Positions 33,441 through 46,200 of a stretch of DNA of 64,000 bases are shown piece after piece. The stretch spans positions 774,328 to 838,327 of the forward strand of contig NC_063046.1 in the NCBI RefSeq assembly GCF_018812025.1, given 5' to 3'. Made by a program: the position numbers and the translations under genes. Below the pieces are notes generated by a model. It did no database searches. It saw nothing but the letters and a program-made list of their open reading frames with translations, and was not told where the DNA came from. The stretch is from Megalobrama amblycephala. Lineage: Eukaryota > Chordata > Actinopteri > Cypriniformes > Xenocyprididae. Positions within the stretch are counted from its first letter, which is position 1. Every line of letters begins with the position of its first letter.

Positions 33441-34618
33441 ACCCAATACATTTCTCATGAAAAAGACCTTTAGGTTTGCATTAAATTAACATCAGAAATA
33501 TTGGATAGATATTTTATTTGCTAGAATAAATAATTTAGAAAATACTGGTATGATACAGATAATTTTGCATTAAACATGCCTGTTATATATTATGTAGCTA
33601 AGAAACTAAGAAGGATGCTTAGAAAATGAGAAAAACCAATTATGGCAAAGTATTGTTTTGTACAGGTTTTTATATGTAATATTATCAGACCTTCTTATCT
33701 GTGCGTTTTTCCATCAGACGTTTCTGATGTCACACCCTGTAAATATTTTTCATTCTTCCAAGCTGTTTTACAGGTTTCATAATCATTGAAATACTTCATC
33801 CTTTTGCTCATCAAAGCTCATTTCCTGACTCTTCAAGGTCTTCCTTCTTCAAAGTCAGCCTGCATAAAAGAGACCCAGATTTTCCATTACATGGCTTATG
33901 TTCGCTTTCAAAAGAGTGGTTATGTTGCATTTCAGAAGAGCTGCAAGTATGTGTACATGAGACAAATGTCTGGATGTGATTATAAAGAGATATATCATTT
34001 TTAAATGAACCTTTTTTCCTCTGTCAGTACATATTAGTGTTTATTTTAAATATGCATAGTAGTTATGTTTCTGTCCTCCTTTAGTTTTAATATGTAGAGT
34101 ATTTTTATCTAAATTGAGTAGATAGTTTTGATCCGAGGATGGCTGATTTTAAGGTCATCAATTTCATAAAACTGAGAATCAAATTAAATGGTCCATTAAA
34201 CATTTGACTAATCAAAAAAAAAAAAAAAAAAAAAGGAAAAACTGTTGCTTAAAAACTAATCACAGGTAGTTGTGGAACTTGTGTTATCCCATTTATGATC
34301 CCAGTGATAATGTGCATTTCAGCAAACTTTAGAGTTTACAAACCAGTGTAGTGAATTTACATGTTTATAAAAGTGCACAATGCTGGGTTCTGATCTAAAT
34401 CTATAAAAACATGTAGGAACACACAGATCCATAACTGAAATGGAATACATTATAGCTTAAGTTTGTAGTTTTCAGAATAGAGTTATGTAAAATAGTACAT
34501 TCATTACTACACATTAAGTAGCATCAGTAGCTTTATATATGAGTCCTTCACTTGAGCAGAAGTGCATGGAGACATTCAGACCTGTCTGAATCAGTAATGT
34601 TGGGATGTGTAGTTATGG
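33441..34618. other. Region downstream of the mucin-like gene, no other gene seen
   Basis: The stretch follows the stop codon of the minus-strand mucin-like gene and should hold its 3-prime untranslated region. On the minus strand an AATAAA reads at about 34045-34040, a possible polyadenylation signal some 575 bp beyond the stop. A 21-base A run lies at 34214-34234. A 72-codon plus-strand frame at 33786-34004 has no recognisable features and I do not call it. Confidence 0.45.
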
Positions 34619-34710
34619 TCAATCAAACCATGGGACCAGAAGTGACACAGTAACCAGGACTAAAGCAGTCAACACACTGATCTTGCTGCTGACTTCCGCT
34701 GATGAAACTG
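34619..34710 (-). CDS. Mucin-like gene exon 11: hydrophobic C-terminus, likely GPI signal
   Basis: After acceptor gtaacgcag the exon completes an Ala codon and encodes VSSAEVSSKISVLTAL and a hydrophobic stretch ending VPWFD before TGA (34621-34619). The hydrophobic stretch is about 18 residues and reaches almost to the end, with small residues (SSAEVSS) before it. That layout fits a GPI-anchor signal better than a transmembrane helix with a cytoplasmic tail, but a tail-less membrane anchor cannot be excluded. Confidence 0.75.
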
Positions 34711-37227
34711 CTGCGTTACAAAGAAAACAGAACAGACAGAATTTATCATTCAGTTACCATTCAGAATTGTGCCTAAAGCTCATCTAGTAGACAGAGTAGG
34801 GTTGTAACAGGGCAAGTTTGAACTTCTCTCTCAGTGTCAAAGCTCATAATCTGCATTCATTCAAAGATTTAAAGTCCTTTTTATTGGGAATACAGTAGTG
34901 GCCAAAAGTGTTTGTTTTTAATGACCCTACAAGTTGGATTAGGCCAACAAAATACTGTATGAGGAAAATATACATATAATTAAGGTATTTATCTGACAAA
35001 ATTGTCAAAAAAAAGGGCAAACTACATCTACAGGTTTTATTTTACTATGCAAAAAATGCATATAAAAAAACAAAAATCTCACAGATAAAAGCATACATTG
35101 ACCACAATATAATCAGTTATTAATATTTTGTTGGTTTTCTTTTGTTTTTGCATGTGTTCATAATTTCTTTGTATGGCAGCCTGGCCAAAAATTACATCCA
35201 CTGACTCCAAGTACAAGTATGAAATATACTTTCAAAACACAAATATACTTTTCGAATCAACAAAGTAATTAAAGTAAAAATACTCATCTGAGTAAAAGAT
35301 TAAAGTGCATCACTTACCTGTACTATTTATCACAATTTCCGACGTGAAGATATGGAAGGGTAACGAGTTGTTTTTGGCTGCTCTAACTATAGTGTTCACT
35401 ATCTGGTTGCTATTGGGTAGAATGGCCTCCGCTGTAAATGTAAGATCTATGGAGTTCCGGATCACGGGCACACTCTTTGTTCTTACACCTGCATCACTGG
35501 AGAGAGGGAATGTGAATCGAAATTCATTTATTAGAACTGAGTATAATGATAAATTATAAACTATATTCAAGAACACGCCAGCATATACATACCTGAAGTT
35601 TGTTATGGTTAAGGTACTGAATGATCCAGGGTAATCAGCAAAGAAAAAGGGTTCAAGCTACAAAAAAGAGAGAGCTGTTTAGACTTAATTGGCAAAAGAA
35701 TGTTTCCTGAAATAACCAAAAAAGAAGACACATTACACCTACCTCTGTTTTTATCGTTATTGCCCTGTTCTGAAATTCAGGTGAACTTTTTTTTGAAAGA
35801 GCAGTCACAAAGGTTCCTTCAGTCAGGATTGTCACTGGAATTTTCTGTGGTGATTCTACAAAAATGATTAAAAAAATTATCACAAACTACTGTTTTCTAG
35901 GCAAGCTAACCAGATAAATTTCATAGAAATTGGTCATATCAGATAACTGTAAATTGTCTGTGATTTGAACTTACTAACGACAATAATAGTGTTGAAATCA
36001 ACAGTAAGGTTGAAGGTTGAGTTTTGAGCTCTAACTGCTTCTTTCAGAGTCTCCACAATGGCAGTGCTGCTGGGGATGGTTTCAGTTGACTTTTCATTAA
36101 ACACTAACTCAACATCTGCCTGTACATTTTGTTCTGCCCGGGTTTTGGAAACAGCTCTAAAACAAAACAAAAACAGCACAGTTTATAACTGCTACCAGAT
36201 ATATGAGAATATGAATGTCTGTCAAGTGCATTAATATAAGTTTATATGACATTCTTTAATACTTTAAGAACAGTGTTTCTCAACTCTAGTCCTCGGGACC
36301 CACTGCTCTGCACATTTTGTATGTATCCCTTATTTAATCCGACATTGGCTTAATGTAGCACCATCTTGTATATGTTACATATTACCACGCTTGTTTGTAC
36401 AGCTTATTTTTAACCACTTCCGTTTTTTCTGTGCTTCTAATATGTAAAGCTGCTTTGAAACAATTACCAATTGTAAAAGCGCTATATAAATAAATTTGAC
36501 TTGACTTAACACACCTGATTTAGATCATCAGCTCATTAGGAGAGTCTGCATGAACTGAATTGAGTGTGTCATATAAGAGAGACATACAAAATGTGCAGAG
36601 CAGTGGGTCCCGAGGACTGGAGTTGAGAAACACTGCTTTAAGAATGTCACAAAATCTGTCTGACATTGAAAGCAGGAAAGTAATGAAGCAAACTATTAAC
36701 TTACACGAATGCAAGCACATTGGTCTTGATGAAAAGATCCCCATACTTTGTTTTGTAGACTTCATCAAACTGTGAAAACAGTGAGTCAGTTTTAGGAATG
36801 TTACTAAATATTCCATGAGAATTAAACAATTACATTTTCTTTTAAGTGTACCACATAATTGCCCTATTTGAACTAAGGTCTAATCCTGGCTTAATCTAAG
36901 CCCTGTCTGTGAAACCAGGCCTTAAGCATTTAAAACCATGAAACATTTTAAAATTCATAATATTCTTATCTTTGCAAATGTATTGTACTGCTTTTCTCTC
37001 AACCCTACAGAAGATAAGTGGAAATACATGTCCATAAGAATGTATGGATATTTTGTCATTTGAAACTTACCGCCCTCACTACCTTTGTGGCTAGGGTTAT
37101 AAATTGTGGACTTTGCGGGATTAGAAGCTCTAGAACATATGTGTCCAGAATGACAATCTGTAAGGCTACTGATGGCAGAGGTCTTGGTGGTAGTGTGGTT
37201 GTGGTTGTGGTTGTGGTGGGCGTTGTT

Positions 37228-37261
<34 letters not shown>

Positions 37262-40200
37262 GTGTGGTCGTTGGTTTGGTTGTAGTTGTAGTTGTAGTTG
37301 TAGTAGGACTGGTTGTGGTTGTTGTTGTAGGACTGGTTGTGGTTGTAGTTGTAGTAGGACTGCTTGTAGTTGTAGTAGGACTGGTTGTGGTTGTTGTTGT
37401 AGGACTGGTTGTGGTTGTTGTAGAAGGACTGGTTGTGGTTGTAGTTGTAGTAGTACTGCTTGTAGTTGTAGTAGGACTGGTTGTGGTTGTTGTTGTAGGA
37501 CTGGTTGTGGTTGTTGTAGAAGGACTGGTTGTGGTTGTAGTTGTAGTAGGACTGCTTGTAGTTGTAGTAGGACTGGTTGTGGTTGTTGTTGTAGGACTGG
37601 TTGTGGTTGTAGTTGTAGTAGGACTGCTTGTAGTTGTAGTAGGACTGGTTGTGGTTGTTGTTGTAGGACTGGTTGTGGTTGTAGTTGTAGTAGGACTGGT
37701 TGTGGTTGTTGTTGTAGTTGTAGCAGGAATGGTTGTGGTTGTTGTAGAAGGACTGGTTGTGGTTGTAGATGCAGTAGGACTGGTTGTGGTTGTAACTGTT
37801 GTGTGTTTAATTAATTTGTAGAATATAGTTAAATAAAAATAACATTTGAGAAAACTGTTAATGTTCAGTAAGATAGAAACAGTGTATAAAAAACAAATAT
37901 AAAAAAACAACAGTTTAATAACAATAAAGAATAATACAGAAAGCATTCTAAATAGCTTTGAATGACATTGCATTGAAGATATTGCTTGTTTGACTTACCA
38001 TTTACACTGGTGATGTTAAGAGTGGTGGTACTATTTAAAATACTTTCAGAGATCAGATTAGATTTGGGTACATTTATAAATATTACTTTCATTTCAGTGA
38101 TGATTGATCCACGACTACAGAAGGGATGGGGAAGACAAAAAAAGACACTGTCATCTTTTTTTACATGTATAAGTTTTTACATGTATAAGTGCATTTGGTG
38201 AAGAGTTCATTCATGCACCTATTTTTGGTTTGCTGTAGTTTTCTTGTGGTATTATAAAAATCTGTCAGATGCTGTTATTAACAAAATATAGATGAGTTAC
38301 TGATATCGTTTGCCTTAGTATACCAGTACAATTTTAGATTCACAAATTCCTTTTGAAAGTTTTGGAACAATCTTGACAATCTTGATATATATATAAGCCG
38401 ACTGCCATAGTCAACTGTCAAAGCCTTTCCAAGATCCTGAAACAACCTACCAGCAATCTACTGTACTGTTTAAAAAATAACGTTTATTATGCAAATCAAG
38501 TGAGTTTTTAGTGTGACCACACTTTGCCATCAAAACAGCTCTTTCATAGGTGTACACAGTTTTTAAGGTAGGTTGCAGGTAGGTTGTTCCAAGCATCTTG
38601 GAGAAGTTGCCACAGTTCTTCTATGGATTTAGGATTTAGCCTCAGTTTCTTCTGTGTCTTCCATGTCTTCAAAACTGACTCAATAATGGTGGGATCAGAT
38701 CTCAGTGTGGTTCATACATTTGTTATAAGACTGCTTGTTCATACAAAAATATCACTGAATTATTACATTTGTAATATGAATGTTTGATAATGTTTAATTG
38801 CTGTTTCTAAATTGCACACTAAAGCTATAACACTAAGATATATATATACACTCTTGATTTGTTTCTAAACAAAATACTTTTGTTTTCCGAAAATGAAATG
38901 TATTCCTATTATAAGTAAAAAAGAAATACTTACAAGAACCGAATAACTGTCAGTCCAACATAGGAGCCACTGAATGTCCTTCTAAAGATTGCATTAATCT
39001 GTGGACAACAGTTTCACAATGTCAGGTTCAACATTTGGTTATCAATTATTAGTTTTAATCACAGTCAAAAACCTACAACATGAAAGAAACTTGGTCATTC
39101 TTTTTTCTTTTTTTTTAATGATACGCAGTTGCTGATTCCAAATTCCAGTGCATATTAACGTTTAACAGTCCTTAGGTCTTGCTCAACTTTATTCTGTTTA
39201 TATCATTATTAAAAAATATATATTTGAGCCTATTTTAACCTATAATTTCTGTTGTTGATATATATTCACTTATTTTTCAGATCATAACTTTTGGTCTAAA
39301 CATTTATTATTTTTTTCCCCCCAGGATGAGTGACCAATGAGCCAGGTTGATAGATAGCTAACGAGGCTTGGAATGGAATTTTTGAACTAATTAATAATGA
39401 ACTAATGTATGTTTTTGTTCTACAGGCCTAATAAGCTAACTTTGAAATAGAAATTGAAACCCGGTGATATTTCTTGATGATCTTGTGATTCAGTTGTTCT
39501 AATCTAAATTTACTCCGCCAGTAAGTGGGGCAGAGTAACGCCCTGGATTTCTTCACTGTAACCCTGTTCCCTGAAAAGGCGGGAACGAGAAGCTGCGCTT
39601 TATACATCGCTGTGGGAATGTCTTTAGTCGTGACCAGCTGTGAATATATGTGTAAAACAACGTCAATTAAATTGACCTATATTTATAGCCTTGCGTGACA
39701 TCATTGGAATGTAAGTCGTCTATGTAATTCAAAATGCGAATGCCCTGGAGTCACAATGGAGCCAATGCTGCATTCATGCTTTTTTTGTATGTGCGGCGGG
39801 GTAATAAGGCTAGGCCGAGTGGAAGAACCTGATATTGGTAAGCTTCGCCCCCAAAAGCGAACCTCAGGAACCTCCTGTGTTGTGGCAATATTTCTATGTG
39901 AAAATATGCATCCTTGAAATCGATTGTGACGAACCAATTGTGATGATGAATTGTGACATAATCATCTTCTTACGGTTAACATCTTGAACTTGAGAGCTTT
40001 GACTGAATGGTTTAAGCCTCAAAGATCTAAGATTGGATGCAGCCCCTCGTCCTTTGGGAACTAAGAAGTATCTGCTGTAGTAAGCTGACTCTCTCTCTAG
40101 AGGGGGAAACATGCTCTATGGCCTCTTTCCTCAGAAGAGATTGCAGCTTTTATGACAGTAAAGTTGTCTGCCCCGGCTTCACGGTAGTGGAGACCACGCC

Positions 40201-43200
40201 GTTCAAATGCGGAGGACGATGAATAAATTGGATTCTGTATACTTTTTCTACTGTCTTTAGAACCTACACAGAAATCCCTGGCAGTAGTTTCCACGCTGCC
40301 AAGTTCTCTGAAATGGGCACTAATTTTGATACTTCCCTTTGAGGGGATGTTAGATGTTCCACATCCTGATGTGTTACAGGAATCAACGGAACACCTAACA
40401 TTTCACTGAAAACCACTGCCACCCCAAAGCACCAGAGGTGCCGGGGAAGGAGGGTTTACATGAAGATATTGAGAAGGGCGGGTGTTAGATATTATGAGGC
40501 TGCTGAGCATGACGAGCTGGTCCCCAGATTTATGAGGGGAAGCACAACTCGCCACAGTCTGCTTTTGAGCCTTCTTAGAAGGTCAACCTGGTCCACCTGC
40601 AACACTGCCATAGTGTGCAGAGCAGTACCAGTCTGACACACTGATCGAAATGGCCCTTCCCACCAGTATGGATGTTATTATGCATAGCTTGGTGGGGAGT
40701 GCTGTCTCTTTAAGTGACTATGAGCTCCAGAGAAGAGATATCTCGCAAGCATCTCCTCAAACTGGAGCATCATTGTATAAATCACACGCCCTTGCACCCA
40801 CGATAGTCGAATAAGTTGACATTGAAGGCACAAAGGCACATGAAAAATAAGGTTTTCCCCATGAACGAGTTAACGTCATGGAGAACCTATTTATTTTGCT
40901 TATATATACAAATTATATATCAAATAATTATATATACATATATATTTATAAGGCCAATTTACTTATTAAATTCCTCAGAATTAAATGCAGCCAATTTCCA
41001 GACAAGTAAACACGGTCTGAATGAAAGGATGTGCTTAAATCTTTCATAGATCAGTCTGATATGCCTGTAACACAGCCATTGTGTACATCACAGTACCAGC
41101 CCGACTCGTTGTGAAATGCCTCTGATGATGCGCTCCCAGGGGAGAGATAGCATGCAAGCGTCTCTCCGATCTGAGGCAATATCGTATATACGCGTGCCTT
41201 TGCATCCGCGATAGTCGAGCGGGCCAACGTCAGGGGTACCAAATACATTTATATTAGAAATGTTTGGGGTCTGCTTGTGTTTCACTGCATGAATGACCGC
41301 CCAGAGCAGTTCCGCTTTATCATCACGGGAGGAACGCTCGGAGATAGACAAACTCGTATTCCATTCCATTCCAATGGAAAACACTTCAGTGTCCTCTGCC
41401 CGAGCCGAAGAAGCGCCAAGGCACGTTTCGGTCTCGGTAAAAGGACATCGCGATTCAGACAGAGAGAGAGAGAGAGAGAGAGCAATAAGGATGAACCCGT
41501 CTCTTGCTCCTCAGCCAGATTGCCACGCAAGCCCCACAATCACATTGTAGGGGCTACCCCTTTGAAATAAGCAAAGGGAAGGTGAAGCACTTCAACTGTG
41601 AACATTCACAATGCGCGCACTCGCCCTGTTACAACACAAGGGCAGCGTGCTCTTCCCCAAACAAACAAAACAATACTGGTGTGTGTCCGATTCGGAGATG
41701 AAACGTGAATACGGAGACACACACCGTTTGCTTTGTTCAGCCATGACTTTCTCTCAAATATATAATATCATATATGTGCCTCTGAAGACAAAGATCTACC
41801 GATGCACCTGTGGCACATCTAATTATAGTCTCGCTTACAACGCATTCCAATGACGTCACGCAAGGCTATAAATATAGGTCAATTTCATTGACGTTGTTTT
41901 ACACATTCACAGCTGATCACGACTAAAGACGTTCCCACAGCACTGTATAAAGTGCAGCTTAGAGTGTAGCTTTTGAAAGGGAACTGAGATGTTTTTCTTA
42001 AATCTGAACCAATCATATTAAGATTGATGATAATGAGTAATAGATCATGCTATACTGACTGTGAAATGTACCTGAAATTCTATAAAACCTGCTGTATTCC
42101 TTTGTTCAGAGAGATTCTCTGGGATTGATGGGAACTCTCCCAGCCATGATTAAAGCTTTGAAGGACAGCAACTGGAGTCTCTGGTTATTGCTGCGCAGCA
42201 AGTCAGGTTAGGGAACACTAGGTTTAAGAGGGTCACGACGTTGACCGATATATTATTGATTGTCGATTTGGAGACGCTCTGAAAGATAAAGTCAGAGGTC
42301 AAGTCACCTTTATTCATATAGCGCTTTTTACAATGCAGATTGTGTCAAAGCAGCTTTACAGTGATAACTGGTATATAATTTGGCTGCACAGCAGCTCTTA
42401 AAGAATAGTGTCAATGCAGGCAGATCAAAAGCACTGTTGAATAAATGTCAAGAATACTGTTTAATATCGAATGTCAAGTCAAATGACAAGTGTATTACTG
42501 AGTGTCGATTAGGAGACGCTCCGAAAGATCAGGAAATTTATTGAGTGTCGATTAAGAGATGCTCGGGTGTCGATTAGGAGACACCCCAGGAACAGGTAAA
42601 CTTAAGTCAGGTGCGTCTTGGAAAACTACCACAGACTTAACCTGTGACTTTAAATTTGGGCTTTTGATGGACGTCTTGGAAAATGAATCACCGCAAATTG
42701 CCAGCAATACTGCATGACACACACTTCAGAGGAAGATAAATATAGACTAATAATTATTAAAATAGAACCGTAGTGATATTTATACCAGTGCACAAATGAA
42801 ATAGAACATTAATTGCACTGCTGTAAAATAACATGCATTATTGCATTATTGTGGGGTACAAATAGTTTAAACTAATATTTAGATTAGGTTGCATAATAAA
42901 ATACTTTTTACATTAAAATGCAAGTAATTTGTTACAATTTATCTTGCTGAGCAAATTGCATATGTATTAAAAGTGTGTCAAAGTATGTACCTCAACATTA
43001 ACTCGATTTTTTCTTTCATTAAAGGCAACAGAAGTTTGATTTTCCAGTTGTGGGTCAAAATCTTCATTGCTGGAAAACATAACAAGAACTGTAGATGTTT
43101 CAGTTGGCTGAGTTGTTGCAGTTTCAGTAGTTGTAGTGTCCATTGATGTTTGAGTTGTTGCAGTTTCTGTGGTTGTAGTGTCTAGTGATGTTTGAGTTGT

Positions 43201-46200
43201 TGCAGTTTCTGTGGTTGTAGTGTCTGGTGATGTTTGAGTTGTTGCGATTTCAGTGGTTGTAGTGTCTGCTGATGTTTGAGTTGTTGCAGTTTCAGTGGTT
43301 GAAGTGTCCGCTGATGTTTGAGTTGTTGAAGTTTCTGTGGTTGTAGTGTCCGCAGATGTTTGAGTTGTTGCAGTTTCAGTGGTCGTAGTGTCTAGTGTTG
43401 TTTGAGTTGGTGCAGTTTCAGTGGTTGTAGTGTCTGGTGATGTTTGAGTTGTTGCAGTTTCAGTGGTTGTAGTGTCTGGTGATGTTTGAGTTGTTGCTGT
43501 TTCAGTGGTTGTAGTGTCTGCTGATGTTTGAGTTGCTGCAGTTGCAGTGGTTGTAGTGTCAGCTGCTGTTTGAGTTGTTGCAGTTTCAGTGGTTGTAGTG
43601 TCTGGTGATGTTTGAGTTGTTGCAGTTTCAGTGGTTGTAGTGTCTGGTGATGTTTGAGTTGTTGCAGTTTCAGTGGTTTTAGTGTCCGCTGATGTTTGAG
43701 TTGTTGCGATTTCAGTGGTTGTAGTGTCTGCTGATGTTTGAGTTGTTGCAGTTTCAGTGGTTGTAGTGTCTAGTGTTGTTTGAGTTGGTGCAGTTTCAGT
43801 GGTTGTAGTGACTAGTGATGTTTGAGTTGTTGTGGTTTCAGTGGTTGTAGTGTCTGGTGATGTTTGAGTTGTTGCGGTTTCAGTGGTTGTAGTGTCCACT
43901 GGTGTTTGAGTTGTTGCTGAGTCAGTGATTGTAGTGTCTAGTGTTGTTTGAGTTGTTGCAGTTTCAGTAGTTGTAGTGTCTGCTGATGTTTGAGTTTTTG
44001 CAGATTCTGTGGTTGTAGTGTCTGCTGATGTTTGAGTTGTTGCAATTTCAGTGGTTGTAGTGTCTGCTGATGTTTGAGTTGTTGCGGTTTCAGTGGTTGT
44101 AGTGTCCACTGTTGTTTGAGTTGTTGCGGTTTCAGTTGTTGTAGTGTCTGGTGATGTTTGAGTGTTTGTTGTTTCAGTGGTTGTAGTGTCCGCTGATTTT
44201 TGACTTGTTGCGGTTTCAGTGGTTGTAGTGTCCGCTGATGTTTGACTTGTTGCAGTTTCAGTGGTTTTAGTGTCTGCTGATGTTTGAGTTGTTGCAGTTT
44301 CTGTGTTTGTAGTGTCCACTGATGTTTGAGTGTTTGTTGTTTGAGTGGTTGTAGTGTCCGCTGATGTTTGACTTGTTGTGGTTTCAGTGGTTGTAGTGTT
44401 TGCTGATGTTTGAATTTTTGCGATTTCAGTGGTTGTAGTGTCTGCTGATGTTTGAGTTGTTGCTGTTTCAGTTGTTGTAGCGTCTAGTGATGTTTGAGTT
44501 GTTGCAGTTTCTGTGGTTGTAGTGTCCGCTGATGTTTGAGTTGTTGCGGTTTCAGTGGTTTTAGCGTCCACTGGTGTTTGAGTTGTTGCTGAGTCAGTGA
44601 TTGTAGTGTCTAGTGATGTTTGAGTTGCTGCAGTTTCAGTGGTTGTAGTGTTTGCTGATGTTTGAGTTGTTGCAGGTTCAGTGGTTGTAGTGTCTGTTGA
44701 TGTTTGAGTTGTTGCAGTTTCAGTGGTTGTAGTGTCTGCTGATGTTTGAGTTGTTGCAGGTTCAGTGGTTGTAGTGTCCGCTGATGTTTGAGTTGTTGCA
44801 GGTTCAGTGGTTGTAGTGTCTGTTGATGTTTGAGTTGTTGCAGTTTCAGTGGTTGTAGTGTCTGCTGATGTTTGAGTTGTTGCAGTTTCTGTGGCTGTAG
44901 TGTCCACTGATGTTTGAGTTGTTGCAGGTTCAGTGGTTGTAGTGTTTGCTGATGTTTGAGTTGTTGAAGATTCTGTGGTTGTAGTGTCCGCTGATGTTTG
45001 AGTTGTTGAAGTTTCTGTGGTTGTAGTGTCTGCTGATGTTTGAGTTGTTGCAGTTTCTGTGGTTGTAGTGTCTGCTGATGTTTGAGTTGTTGCGGTTTCT
45101 GTGGTTGTAGTGTCTGCTGATGTTTGAGTTGTTGCAGTTTCTGTGGTTGTAGTGTCTGCTGATGTTTGAGTTGTTGCACTTTCCGTGGTTGTAGTGTCCG
45201 CTGATGTTTGAGTTGTTGCACTTTCCGTGGTTGTAGTGTCTGCTGATGTTTGAGTTGTTGCAGTTTCAGTGGTTGTAGTGTCTGCTGATGTTTGAGTTTT
45301 TGCTGTTTCAGTTGTTGTAACGTCTAGTGATGTTTGAGTTGTTGCGGTTTCAGTGGTTGTAGCGTCCACTGGTGTTTGAGTTGTTGCTGAGTCAGTGATT
45401 GTAGTGTCCGCTGATGTTTGAGTTGCTGCAGTTTCAGTGGTTGTAGTGTCTGCTGATGTTTGAGTTGTTGCACTTTCCGTGGTTGTAGTGTCTGCTGATG
45501 TTTGAGTTTTTGCTGTTTCAGTTGTTGTAGCGTCTAGTGATGTTTGAGTTGTTGCGGTTTCAGTGGTTGTAGCGTCCACTGGTGTTTGAGTTGTTGCAGG
45601 TTCAGTGGTTGTAGTGTCCGCTGATGTTTGAGTTGTTGCAGGTTCAGTGGTTGTAGTGTCCGCTGATGTTTGAGTTGTTGAAGTTTCTGTGGTTGTAGTG
45701 TCTGCTGATGTTTGAGTTGTTGTGGTTTCAGTGGTTGTAGTGTCTGGTGATGTTTGAGTTGTTGCGGTTTCAGTGGTTGCGGTTTCAGTGGTTGTAGCGT
45801 CTAGTGTTGTTTGAGTTGCTGCAGTTTCAGTGGTTGTAGTGACTAGTGATGTTTGAGTTGTTGTGGTTTCAGTGGTTGTAGTGTCTGGTGATGTTTGAGT
45901 TGTTGCGGTTTCAGTGGTTGTGGTTTCAGTGGTTGTAGTGTCTAGTGATGTTTGAGTTGTTGCAGTTTCAGTGGTTGTAGTGTCTGTTGATGTTTGACTT
46001 GTTGTGGTTTCAGTGGTTGTAGTGTCTGCTGATGTTTGAGTTGTTGCAGTTTCTGTGGTTGTAGTGTCCACTGATGTTTGAGTTGTTGCGATTTCAGTGG
46101 TTGTAGTGTCTGCTGATGTTTGATTTGTTGCAGTTTCTGTGGTTGTAGTGTCTGCTGCTGTTTGAGTTGTTGCGGTTTCAGTGGTTGTAGTGTCTGCTGC

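Noticed and set aside
35305..35559. 84-codon plus-strand frame
   Set aside because: Antisense to SEA-like exon 10, which has correct splice sites and phase on the other strand.
37018..37821. Plus-strand Val-rich frame (267 codons) and Cys/Gly-rich frame (184 codons)
   Set aside because: They are antisense readings of the Thr-rich exon 5 of the minus-strand mucin-like gene, whose splice sites and phases fit; low-complexity repeats keep several frames open.
41277..41853. Overlapping frames of 65-98 codons on both strands near the (GA)n run
   Set aside because: They lie inside the inverted-terminus DIRS-like element and match no motif I can name.
44610..45221. Minus-strand frame rich in QQLKHQ, and similar frames at 48000-48248, 49152-49376 and 49539-49727
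   Set aside because: These are the 42-bp mucin repeat read one base out of frame. They have no start context and end at ordinary unit variants.
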